Source of the DNA: Chytridium lagenaria
Taxonomy: Eukaryota > Chytridiomycota > Chytridiomycetes > Chytridiales > Chytridiaceae
DNA: 64,000 bases
Direction: 5' to 3'
Assembly: GCA_025449115.1 (NCBI GenBank)
Contig: JAHLKC010000030.1
Coordinates: forward strand, 124,001 to 188,000
Part shown: piece by piece, positions 53,894 to 64,000 of the stretch
Layout of the letters: each line of letters opens with the position of its first letter
Position numbering within the stretch: position 1 is the first letter of the stretch
The notes under the pieces: model-generated
Told to the model about the DNA's origin: nothing
Database searches by the model: none
The model's input: only the letters and a program-made list of their open reading frames with translations
Program-made: the position numbers and the translations under genes

Positions 53894-56800
53894 ATGCGGC
53901 TGGGAGGGGTCCCGCATTTCGTCTCCAATGCACCTGTGCCAGCGGGTCGTCTCGGAAAGGCACTGTCGGATTCTCAAGCTGTGACCTCGCAGGACGAGTC
54001 ACACATCACTTCCTCCAACGAATACAGATCCGCCCATTGTGGATGGCCAGCCGTCAAGGACAGCGTCGTGATGGAGGAAGAAGAATTTGAGAGATTGGAT
54101 GCAGCATCTGGAAAGGCGCTGTTTTCCGATATGGTACCTAGCTTTGTGTCGAAGCATGTAAAGAAACCACTGTGATAAGCTGCTCGTGGAGAACCCAGAG
54201 GTCTGTTACTGACAATTGTTGTAACGCTGACAAGACATCAGGCAAGGCCAGAAGACATTTTAAAGCCATCAGTCGCCTCATCTTTCGCTGCCGTTGTGAT
54301 GGCAGACGTTTCTGGATATTCTGCCTTGGCTGCCACTTTGGCTGAGCGTGGGCCAGTTGGCGCCGAGATCTTAGGAAAGACTATGAAAAGATATCTGGAT
54401 AAGGTACATGTCTTTGAAAGTTGCGTTTGCTGAGCGCATACAGATTATTGAAACCATTGAGACACATGGAGGCGATATTGTGAAGTTTGCAGGTAAGAAA
54501 TGAACCGTTTTCTCTTTTCATATTTGAAAAAGGCGATGCTGTGATTGTGTGCTGGAAAATGGAAGAAGAAGAAGGTGATGGTGCTTGGGAACTTCCGCGG
54601 GCGGAGCTGGTTCTCAAAGCATCATACTGCTGTATGGACCTCATAAACAATCTCGGCACCTACGAAATTGATATCCCGAACTATGAAACAAAGATTCTTA
54701 GGCTGCACCTTGGTATTGGTGCTGGAACTATTTATGATGTGCATGTCGGTGGCGACCCTGGTCGATGGGAACACTTTGTTACGGGAGACGCAATTAAGCA
54801 ACTTTCTTACGTTCTTGATCTTGCTAAAGCAGGTGTGATATTTGTTCATTGTTTGATCATTCTCTGTATTTTCTAAAAACAAACCAGGGGAGCTCGCGAT
54901 GTCCCATGCGGCGTTGAAATGGATAAGTTGTGTTGTAGATATTGAAACCATAAATATCGGAAACTATGACAAGAGATGCATTATTATTCATGGTGAGCTT
55001 ATTTTTTCTACTTAATATCTCATTCTTCCAGGATTAGAGCATGCCAAAAGGAAATATCCTGTCATGGAGGAAATATATCGGGAGCCTGAGAAAGAGAAAC
55101 CCTCTGCAAAAAATATTGAGCTATACCAAAACTTCGTCAACGATTCGGCTTTGTTTAAGCTTCAGGCGGATATAAATCAATCAAGACTCTTTCGGCTCGA
55201 GTCAAACCTCAGTAGCTTACTGGAACTATATGAATTACGACAAGTCACGACCGTTTTTATGAGATTAGAAGACTCAATTACTCGGTGGGATCGAAAGGAT
55301 GCATTATCTCATACCCAGAATGCAATTTCCATCGTACAAACAGCACTAAAAAAATACGAAGGCTCTCTTCGGCAGGTTCACGTTGACGATAAGGGTGCTG
55401 TTGTACTTGCATTTTTCGGGCTTCCACCCTTGGCGCATTTAAACGATGCCAGCCATGGCGTTAAAGCCGTTCTTGAAATTCGTGACCAGTTCTCTTCCTT
55501 ACTTGACGAGTTTGCGATAGGAATCACGACCGGTGTTGTCTCTATCGGCGGTGTGGGAAATATGTCTAGGACTGAATACGCAGTGGTATATTCGTAAGCT
55601 TTCATTTATAACTAAACCTTTTCAGATGGGGGATTCTATAAACATGGCTGCGAGGTTGATGTGTCATCCTGATGCATCCAACTCTATTCTTTGCGACGAG
55701 AAGACCTATAACTTATGCGAAAATGAGTTTATTTTTGAAAGGCTCGGGGAAGCAAAGATAAAGGGGAAAGCATTACCTATAAACATTTTTCGCCCAACAT
55801 TTATAAGACCTGACGCAGGAAGACTAGCTCGGAGAGGAGAAAGACGGACTGAGCCCATCGGCAGAATCAAAGAAAGAAATACGATCAAATCAGCTCTTAA
55901 TTCTTGTATTGAAGATGAGACTTCTGGAGTGGTTATTGTGGAAGCTGATGGAGGGCAAGGTCTTTCAACTTTAATTGATTTTGCAAAAGAAGAGGCAGTA
56001 AGACAAAAATGCCACTTATGGTATAATCTTTTTATCGTCGGAAAGACTAACTAGCTGCAGTTCTGGTGTTGCTACAGAAACAGAAAGATCAACGCCTTAC
56101 TTTGCATTTCGCGACATTATTCAAGATCTTTTGGGCTTAGTCGAAGATAGTGAAGCAAATGAGAAAGGAGTTCTTCAGCTGAACTGTGATATATTTTCCC
56201 GTCTTCAGTCTGAACGGTCTTTGAATGACGACGTATCTGGAAGATCAAAGCCTTCTTCCACAAAGGAATCGCCGTCTAGCATAGGATCCCTACATAACAC
56301 TATGACCCACCCAAAGCCTCGTCGTAATTCTGCTCTTCCGCAAGAAATATCTTTTGATGACTTACCAGCGTTGGTCAGAAGTCACACCGAGAAGAATACT
56401 ACCAGCACGGAGAAGACGACAACGTCTTTAGATCAGAGGAACCACGATAGCATTTTAAAAAGTGACAAGATCAGAGTACAAAGCAAACCCGAGAGTCTGG
56501 ATATGAGCACTCCAAAACCTCGACCTATGACTGTCAAAAGACTGAAGGGACCCGCCCTCAGCGTTGTGTCTAGCAAAGAATCGCTTCCTATGCCCCTCCC
56601 CAGCTACAGTCGAAAGGATCCGACCGTTGATTATTCCTCAGCTATCGTTGATAACGGCTTAAAAACAGACAAAGCCTTCGAAGTCCGGGTGCATATGGCC
56701 CTAGCGAAATTAAGGGAACCCGCGCATTTGGCGGGGCTATTCGATTTAGTTTTGCCGTTTGAGTTTAGTAGCCATCAAACAAATACCCTGCTTAATCAAA

Positions 56801-59644
56801 CTTCAACACCATCGACTGTTATTTCACAAGTACCTTCTGGGCCTGGAGCCTTGAGTACTGGTGCCAGCGTGGTCGGGGTTGCGCCAACTGGTGAGCAACC
56901 TATTGGCAGGCAATCTCTACAGCCTGGAAAAATCAGAATGAAGGAATTCAGCGAGTTGATTCGTCGAATCGTAAATGCGCTGTCTATGACCAACCCGATC
57001 GCACTTGTATTTAACGAGGCTCAATGGATGGACACGCTATCATGGGAGCTTTTGTGGGAGATAGTCAACACTTGTCCTAAGACCGCAGTTTTTCTCTTCA
57101 GCCGCCCTGAAAGGTCTTTTGATAATGAGGATCGAGTATCCTTTTTGAAAAAGTTTAAAAGGCTTCAAAGGGCATCAAGCCTTCGAGTTGAAGGTCTTTC
57201 TCTCGACGAGACCCGGCAGATGGTGATTGCGACATGGCCTGGAAAGACTATCAAAAATGTTGCTAGCGTAATTGTAGAAAACATTTACCGTAGAACCAAT
57301 GGAAATCCGTTATATATAAGGTCGTTAGTTCTGGCATGGAAGGATTCTGGGCAGTATAGAATTGATAAGGATGGCGTTTTATCTCCTCAATCATCTGAGT
57401 TTGATTTCGAGAGCATCGTTGTTGGTTACGACTTGAAGAGCATTGTCGTTGCGCATTTTGACCGCCTCGATAGAGATTTTCAGCTTCTGCTGAAGGTGTC
57501 GTCGGTCCTTGGTCAAAGGTTTTTGCTTGAAGACGTTCTTTTCTTTTTATCAGACATACCCGGATTTCGTGATATGTTAGGAGGCACAACCCATGCCATT
57601 TCAAGGACAGTTGAGGAAATGGATAAATATGGCTACCTTCAACGTGTGGATGGGGATATGGACGGCCTATACTTCCAATATAAGTCTGCTGTCGTTCGAA
57701 ATTGTATATATTCTATGATGAACGAAAGTCAACGACAGCAGCTGCATTTGCGTATAGCTAACTACTACGAGAAACTTCTTTCGCAGGAAAAACAGCCATC
57801 GGCTTCTTATACCTTTATATGAACATTATAAAGAAACTGGGCCCGAGCATCAAGTCAAGATTCTTCAGTATCTCGAGGAAGTTTGCCCACTTTTATTACC
57901 AAAAACATTCGATGACGGATGCTATTAAGCATTATACGTTGCTTCTGGAGAAAACTCGAGAGTACCAGGAACAAGTGAGCAATGTTTACCTATGATAGGA
58001 ATATGCTGTCACGGTGGAATCGAGAGCTCGGTGAGGCTTTCTTTGCACGAGGAGACGTTGCTGAGGCAAGCTTTCACCTCTGCCAAAGTCTGAGCCTCGT
58101 CAATCGCTCCTTTCCCGAAAATTGGATTATTCTAAATTGGCGGACTAAGCGAGAAAATGGCGTTGCGAAAGAAATATGAAGTTCCGGGATCAGCAGATTC
58201 AACCTCAAATTTGTCATTCAAAGATACTTTATGGGCCAAAAAGGAGGGAACATCTGTTCACTCTATACCGCAAATATCTGACAGGGATGTATTTAGGCAG
58301 CAGGCTCAAAAAGTGCAGCAAGTCTAAATTCAGACCGGAACGTCTGGCAGGGACGATGGGATAACACATACGTCCCTGGGCCTTTGGGCGAAAAGTGGAT
58401 GGAGTCTTTTGCCGCTTTGCCACGAGTAGATGATTCTGAAGTCAAAGCAGAGCTGACTCGACTCGTGTCTTCTACGCCTCAGTTGGCCATTCTGCATAAT
58501 ATCAGGCTCTCACTTATGACACTGGCAGAAGTAAATCTGGCGATGGAGGCAATGCCGCAGTTCAAATACGCTATCCTATCTGGGCTCAACATTTCTGAAA
58601 AGTTTCCCCGTGACTCTCTTTTCGCAAGATTTCTAGCCATCACCGGTTACATGTTTTGGCTTCTCGAGTATCGAAGAGGACTTTCTCTTAAGTATCTCGA
58701 TGCGGCGGATAGGTCAGATAACAGAAGCCGATCTGAGCTATTCGACACAGATACTCGCGTACACAGCGCGCACCTTATTTTTAATGGGGCTTTGGGATGA
58801 AGGAATGAAGCGGTACGAAACTGTACTGTACCTGAACCCAGTGGCCGGAGATATTTCTATGCGCGAGGAGTCCATGCGGATGCGCGCTATACTTTTGTAT
58901 TATATGGGGCCAAGAGCCATGTCAGCCAATGTAGCGCGAGATCTTTATGCTCTTTCCATTCAGGAAGACACTGGATCGGCAAATTCTGGGGTTGCTTCCT
59001 AATCTTAGAGAATTTGTTGTCCACAATCAATAGTCTAGAAGAAATTCACGACATGCGGCGAACTTTTAACGCATTGTGGGAGGATGCACCTCTATCCATG
59101 ACGCAGAGCAATCAGTTGCAGACGGCTCGTCTATGTATCTTAACTGAATGTGATTTCCGCTTAGGATTGCTGCAAGAGCCGATTAAAGTGGCGCGGGAGA
59201 TGGAAAAACTCTTTAAGCAGCTTCAGTCGCATAGCTGGCTAGCCGCTTTCGGGTTTCACCATGTCGCCATTGCCTTCCATTCTGAGTTCGTGACGACCAA
59301 AATGGATTCCAACCGTCAAGTGGCATATTGATCGATGCCTTCAGGCTGGTAGTAAATATCTTCGAAGAACGAAAGGCCTTGCTCTGGCGGAGCCTCTGAG
59401 GGCTTTGAATGATGGAATTCTCGACATTATGAGAAACAAAAGGGCGCGGGCCGTCCGGAAGTGGAAGCAGGGACTTAACTCTAAACGCATAGAATATATG
59501 CTGTATATCCAGGCGCTGCTCTATGAGCGCATTGCGAAATATTCAGATAACCAAGAAGATGCAGAAAAACATTTGCGTGATGCTCAAAGAATATACCGCA
59601 AGATTGGGGCGACTTGGGACTGTGAGCGGATATCGCTCTACTAA
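53894..59644 (+). CDS. ADCY10: Soluble adenylyl cyclase, ADCY10-like, with degenerate ATPase module
   Basis: Makes cAMP; in animals bicarbonate- and calcium-regulated, intracellular and linked to flagellar motility. Domains: a short N-terminal helix (MVPSFVSKHVKK), cyclase C1 (54290-54990), cyclase C2 (about 55230-55790), an AAA/STAND-type ATPase region (55830-57500) and a TPR-like C-terminus (57500-59644). C1 has both metal aspartates (MADVSGYSAL and FAGDAVIV) and the adenine-specifying Lys (IVKFAGDA). C2 has the transition-state Asn/Arg motif GDSINMAARL but lacks the first metal Asp (VFMRLED), as in the family. The NTPase looks degenerate: the P-loop reads GGQGLST without Lys and Walker B reads LVFNEAQWMD. 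One-base breaks occur near 54165, 57810, 58150, 58360 and 59330. The start is the first ATG before the conserved N-terminus. Confidence 0.92.
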
Positions 59645-59650
59645 TGTATT

Positions 59651-60428
59651 TTATATATAAATAGATAGACACGTTTTGATTAGAAGTCGCTTATTCCAAT
59701 TCAACATAAGACAAGCAAACTCGTCACTGTGGTCGGTCTCTAAAGGAGTCGGACGCAATTCCAACCGCAGAAGTAGAAACCCAGCTTCTTTATAGGTCGT
59801 CCAGAACTTCTCCCAGTCATCAATGGGAACGATGCTGAAATATTTGCCAAGCTTTCCATAAAATGGCAGCTCCTTTTGCAACTCTCGAATGCGATTACAT
59901 ACAATAAGCTCCCCCTTCCCATCCATGCTTCGCGCAAGACGGTGAAGAGAGGAAATTAAAGGTGCAAACAGCTCTGGATAGTAGGTGACATCGGGATGCA
60001 AAGATCATATCTAGCGGTCCATCACGGAGAATGAGATCCGTATCCGCATCCGTTCCCCACTCCAATCTCTGGGCCTTTAATCGATCCGAAGACAGTTTGC
60101 TTGTATATTTTTATCAATCAACGGTACGGCAATTGCGAGGTCCGTTGCCACGATTTGAAAAGATCCCGACGCCATACACTTTGTAAGAGATTTCGCAAGG
60201 AGTAAACTTGTAATGCCAGTACCGCTACCAAGCTCCAAGAACCGAAAAGTTTCGGAGGATTCCGGAATAGGATACTTTGTAAATCTCCATTCAAAGTATT
60301 CGCCAAAACATCAGCGGCTTAGTAAGTCTGGATTAGAAAAGAGATGGAATGAATGATCAAGTACCTGGCCAGGCCCGACCGCATATACCTAATTCTTCTT
60401 CTTCATATAGGTTCAAGGCTTCAGCCAT
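59651..60428 (-). CDS. METTL21-type protein lysine methyltransferase
   Basis: Seven-beta-strand SAM-dependent methyltransferase (Methyltransf_16). From ATG 60428 on the minus strand: ICGRAWPA, an intron (about 60315-60363), FRFLELGSGTGITSLLLAKS (SAM motif I), FQIVATDLAIAVPLI (acidic motif-II residue), RLKAQRLEWGTD, then the DVTYYPEL segment, which is the D-x-x-Y post-motif typical of the METTL21 group, and GELIVCNRIRELQKELPFY. Two or three one-base breaks lie between 59995 and 60120 (an extra base near 59998). The frame ends at 59651, seven bases past the cyclase stop on the other strand. Substrate cannot be predicted. Confidence 0.82.
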
Positions 60429-60450
60429 TTTTACGTCTCAATTTTTTTGC

Positions 60451-61971
60451 ATGTTTGAAGAGAAAAGACGAACACTGAAGACTGTCTCTTTCGAGTCAGA
60501 AGTGTGTTCCGAAACTGCCTTGCCATTTCTGGGAAAATGCAAAAATGTAGATGAAGCATATGAAAAGCTTGAAAGGGTCGGCGAAGGAACTTACGGGATT
60601 GTCTACAAAGCCAAACAGCGGAGTACAGGCGAGATTGCAGCTTTGAAGAAAATGAGAAATGAGAATGAGAGAGAGGGACTACCCATATCCTCGCTCCGAG
60701 AGATAGCGTTACTGAAGACCTTGCAGCATGAGAATATCGTGCGGGTGACTGAAATTGCTGTGGGAAGTCAATTTGGTAATATGAAGGCGTGTTGAATGAT
60801 ACTAATATCTGTGCCTGCTCTGTCAGACCAAATTTATATGGGTTCGTCATAATAAATCCTTTAACAAAAGCGTTATTGACTCTCGTTTGATTTGAAATAG
60901 TTATGGAATATTGCGAGAATGTATTTAGAGGGCCTAGAAGTTTCTCTAACTTTCGTAGGATCTTGCTACAATTATGGACAGCATATTAGCAACATTGCAG
61001 GTCAAAACGTTTATGCCCGCTGAGAGTACTGTATATCTAGTGTGTTTTTTTTGACCAAGTTAGTCAAGTGTCTCATGTTACAGCTTTTGAAAGGTCTCGA
61101 GTTTCTTCACGACAACTACATTATCCATAGGTTTTGCTGCTAGCTATTATGAAAATTAATCTATCTAGAGACCTAAAAATGTCCAATCTTCTTCTTAATA
61201 GCTATGGCGTATTAAAAATTGGTAGTCCTTTTCCAAATATTTGAATATTCATAGAACAAGCCGACTTTGGGATGGCACGGAAGACTGGACAGCCTTCACG
61301 ACCTATGACACCGAGAGTCGTAACATTATGGTATAGAGCTCCCGAGTTGTTGTTAGGAAGCAAAGATTACACTTGCGCTGTAGATATGTGGTTCGTTTGC
61401 TTTTTTTATTTACACACTTTTTATTCTCATATTTCTTACCTCTTTTCCAAGGTCCGTTGGATGCATATTCGGAGAACTTATCAAATGCTCACCACTCTTG
61501 CCTGGAAAAACAGAGGCAAATCAAATGGATCTTACATGCAATCTCCTTGGAGCCCCCAACGAGAAAATATGGCCGCAAATGAAGAGTCTTCCTCTCGCAA
61601 ATTCATTCCGATACCCAAAGCAAAATTTCAGCAACGTTCGCAGCGTGTTAAAATCGGGAACACCGGCTTCTCTGGATCTTTTCAATGATCTATTGCTATA
61701 TGATCCCCTCCGACGCATAGATGTGAAGGCGTCCTTGCGTCATGCATATTTTCGAAGGGAAGGCCCAAATCCATGCACAACAACAGCTTTAAGTAAACGT
61801 CTCACGTTTCGAGACACGGGAATCAAACGAACCGCGGCTGCTCGCCGTCGAGATGATGGGGAGAAGGACGAACGTCGTGTTAAAAGAAGGACAGAGGCTG
61901 AGGAAGATTTGGATCTGGGGGTTCCACCCCACAAGGTATTTACTGATGATGTGGTGGGAAATTGGGCGTAA
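60451..61971 (+). CDS. CDK10: Cyclin-dependent kinase 10 (PISSLRE kinase)
   Basis: CMGC kinase; human CDK10 pairs with cyclin M and represses ciliogenesis. The diagnostic cyclin-binding helix PISSLRE is present at about 60688-60708. Also [13 protein letters not shown] (Gly loop), EIAALKKMR (catalytic Lys), VMEYCEN, then [43 protein letters not shown] with the activating Thr region, [27 protein letters not shown] and [16 protein letters not shown]. The C-terminal tail is basic. Introns fit near 60777-60829, 60846-60899, 61131-61171, 61216-61258 and 61388-61451; the segment 60915-61080 is disturbed by frameshifts. Met 60451 is preferred over an upstream ATG at 60349 that overlaps the divergent methyltransferase gene. 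Confidence 0.93.
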
Positions 61972-61993
61972 GGCCCGTCTAAAGCAAATACAT

Positions 61994-62752
61994 TCAGTCA
62001 TCGTCCTCAGTGAACCCAGCGAGCACAGCGTTGTGCTCTTCTTCATCATCGTCCAGCCCCTCAAATTCCCCAGAAAACAGATCTTGGTCCACGTCCACTG
62101 TGACATCCCCATCTTGAAGGAGATGTACATCGGATTTAGCCAAAGACTTGTCTTTCTCGAAAAGCTGCCGTCCAGTCAGCCTTCCCTTTAAACTATCTGC
62201 TGCTCGTGCGGCCTTGCCAGTGGCAACTTGAGTAATTGCGGCCTTTTCCGCTTCTTTAAGCTCTCTTAAGTAGCCGTCTTTCCATGCACGGAATGAGTCT
62301 GTAGTCACTTTGGTTCCGGCGTAGCGTGCTCTTTCTGCTTCTTCTTCGAGTCTCCGCTTCTCCTCCTCCTCTTTCTCCTTTCGGTCAGCTCGAACTCTAA
62401 GCAGTTCTTCTAATTGCTCCTTTGCTGCAGAGTGAACCCCAAAAATCATTGCCATGCCCAATTGCTCGTCAGCAGCAATATCCACCTTTTCCATCAAAGA
62501 AGCGATTTCATCAGCATCGAGATCGATTGAGTCAGAAACCTCGAATAGTGGTTTTTCATCAGGATATGAATCGGTGTAGGTGACAGTGAGGGAGTATTGT
62601 GCAGCCGCATCCGCCAAAGAAAGAGCCCCATCGTCCGGCTTGACCAACAGATTGAACTTAGCGGGTGGGCCGGCGTCAATCTCCTCGAATTCCTCGAAGA
62701 AGATCGATTTTAGAGCTTCAAGTTCGTTTGCTTGTTCTTCAGCATAATCCAT
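61994..62752 (-). CDS. GIR2: RWD-domain protein RWDD1/Gir2, GCN1-binding modulator of GCN2 signalling
   Basis: Uninterrupted 252-residue frame with no introns. The N-terminal RWD domain (residues 1-115) begins DYAEEQANELEALKSIFFEE and contains the YPDEKP motif. A Glu/Arg-rich helix follows (EEEEKRRLEEEAERARYAGT), then TTDSFRAWKDGYLREL, GRQLFEKDKSL and an acidic tail (LDDDEEEHNAVLAGFTEDDD), the usual layout of RWDD1, DRG family regulatory protein 2 partner. In yeast, Gir2 competes with Gcn2 for Gcn1 and binds the GTPase Rbg2. It converges on CDK10 with 22 bp between stops. Confidence 0.92.
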   Translation of the reverse strand: MDYAEEQANELEALKSIFFEEFEEIDAGPPAKFNLLVKPDDGALSLADAAAQYSLTVTYTDSYPDEKPLFEVSDSIDLDADEIASLMEKVDIAADEQLGMAMIFGVHSAAKEQLEELLRVRADRKEKEEEEKRRLEEEAERARYAGTKVTTDSFRAWKDGYLRELKEAEKAAITQVATGKAARAADSLKGRLTGRQLFEKDKSLAKSDVHLLQDGDVTVDVDQDLFSGEFEGLDDDEEEHNAVLAGFTEDDD

Positions 62753-62916
62753 TTTTTGATTTTCTTGATTTGGTTGGTTGTCACTGATTTTACATCAACT
62801 CCCTCATCCTTACAACCAACTTTGTTTCGATGTAATAAGTCTTTCCACAATAATACTAGAGCAATAGTCCTTACTTAGTTAACTTGAAAGAAGTTTTTTC
62901 TTTTTTCTTTATTATG

Positions 62917-64000
62917 CTAATCTTCAAAAAGGTGGTGTGTGTGTTTGGAGTTTTCAATCAAAACTGGCTCAAGTATTTTGCTCTCAGCAGCCCTAATGCC
63001 ATCTCTCTCCTTTTTAGAATGATTTATGTGCTTCCAATATCTTGCTTCGTCAACACCTAGAAGGCTACATAATCTATCTTGATTTGAATGCTCACCTTTC
63101 AAAATAACAACTTCTACCGTCTCAGTGCTTGCTCTCATTTATCCGAAACTTCAACGACAAAACTTTCAGTTTTTCTCTTTTTCGATGACTTGGACCGCAA
63201 AGTACCCGTGTCATCTTTGTGTGTTTGAAAAATCTCCTCCTTCCGAAAAAAGGTGGACCCAAGAATCGCGCCGGAGCTTGTTTTAAATCGAACATATCCC
63301 TAAAGAAACATTAAACTTTAATAAAATACAATGTCCACCTCCTTCTCGCCTCGCTGGTAATCTACAAAGCTGACAGGTGCCACCATTTCAAACAATTGCT
63401 ACTCAAACGTTAACTTATAAAGTCACATTAATACAAAACCTTCAACACTTTTGCTGAAGTGTTAGGGTGGACATTTTTAAACTGGCAAACTGTTCCTCCC
63501 TCAAACTTTAGAGTTGTTTCAGTTCCCGACGCTCCTCGCAACAACGCTGTCAATTTCTCTTTACGCTCCTGCTGTTTCTCCATATAAATTTTGGTCCTAA
63601 AGTCCCACTCAGTTCTGCGCAATTAGTAAAAAACAAAAATCCGACGCCCTTACATTGGCAAAACTCTAATTCCGTCTAAGTCATCCCGAACTCGCTTTAA
63701 AGACTGAGAGCCTCGTCCTCCTTTTGACAATCGCAAAGACCTGATGGCCGACCGAAGTTTTAGGCACTCTTTTTCTGTAACGCATGTCACAAAGGCATAT
63801 ATTGATGTCCTTTTTGATGGCTCATAAATTTCTCCATGTAATAGTGGTGCCGGCCAAACGATTTGGTCAATAGTTGCAAAGTCCTTCAACATTTCTTTCA
63901 AGGACTTATATGTAGAGTCCCTGGGAAGATTTTCCTTAAAACTCTATCAGCTTCTGGTGGGGTGTTGTTGTTACCAGATAAACGGTTCGCTTTGCATCAA
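62917..64000 (-). CDS. LARP7: LARP7/Pof8/p65-family RNA-binding protein, 5' part beyond the window
   Basis: La-related proteins of group 7 cap small nuclear or telomerase RNAs. On the minus strand from the right edge: KRTVYL (start of the first RRM, about 63985), an intron (about 63935-63970), ENLPRDSTYKSLKEML, STYAFVTCVTEKEC-like RRM strand, WDFRTKIYMEKQQERKEK, then the C-terminal xRRM. The xRRM reads GGTVCQFKNVHPNTSAKVLK, VAPVSFVDYQRGEKE, GYVRFKTSS, then after a Lys/Ser-rich loop VEVVILKGEHSNQDRLCSLL and RYWKHINHSKKERDG, matching the human LARP7 xRRM end. Stop at 62917. A one-base break near 63130. The La motif should lie past 64000. Whether it serves telomerase RNA or 7SK-like RNA cannot be told from here. 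Confidence 0.82.

Overview
This is a gene-dense nuclear segment from an early-diverging fungus, most probably a zoosporic (flagellated, chytrid-like) lineage. The fungal assignment rests on a chitin-synthase activator (Chs4/Skt5 type) with a C-terminal CAAX box and on two fungal-style transmembrane SH3 proteins. The zoosporic assignment rests on genes usually lost from fungi without cilia: a TBC1D31 (WDR67) ortholog and an ADCY10-like soluble adenylyl cyclase. CDK10, CABLES and alkylglycerol monooxygenase orthologs, also unusual for Dikarya, agree with this. Introns are mostly 38-110 nt with GT(A/G)AG donors. No phage, plasmid, CRISPR, rRNA, tRNA or intact transposon was seen.

Layout. 0.4-4 kb: alkylglycerol monooxygenase and an F-box protein. 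4-11.4 kb, minus strand: TBC1D31, an FAHD1-like acylpyruvase and an Arc1/AIMP1-type tRNA-binding cofactor. 12.5-31 kb: large low-complexity regulators, namely a His/Pro/Ser-rich protein carrying a ParB/KorB-like helix-turn-helix, an SPN/F0 plus ankyrin protein resembling the SHANK N-terminus, a small UBX-like protein, a Ser-rich protein with two PP1-docking motifs, and a TM-SH3 protein. 31-33 kb: Chs4. 33.4-37.4 kb: a lipid cluster of enoyl-CoA hydratase/isomerase, SDR16C-type dehydrogenase and alpha-methylacyl-CoA racemase ending in a peroxisomal AKL signal. 37.6-45.2 kb: CABLES and GCN2, transcribed divergently. 45.4-53.3 kb: dynein intermediate chain, a BRCT-WGR-PARP protein and a second TM-SH3 protein. 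53.9-64 kb: soluble adenylyl cyclase, a METTL21-type methyltransferase, CDK10, RWDD1/Gir2 and the 3' part of a LARP7-family gene cut by the right edge.

Functional themes are nutrient and stress signalling (GCN2 with its modulator family RWDD1/Gir2, Arc1, cAMP), cilium/centrosome and dynein function, peroxisomal or ether-lipid breakdown, and wall/cortex signalling (Chs4, SH3 receptors).

Many genes carry one-base frameshifts, often in homopolymers, while the protein on both sides stays highly conserved. I read these as assembly indels rather than pseudogenes, so the gene spans below join pieces in different frames. Introns and starts were placed by eye from splice signals and family resemblance recalled from memory; no search was run.
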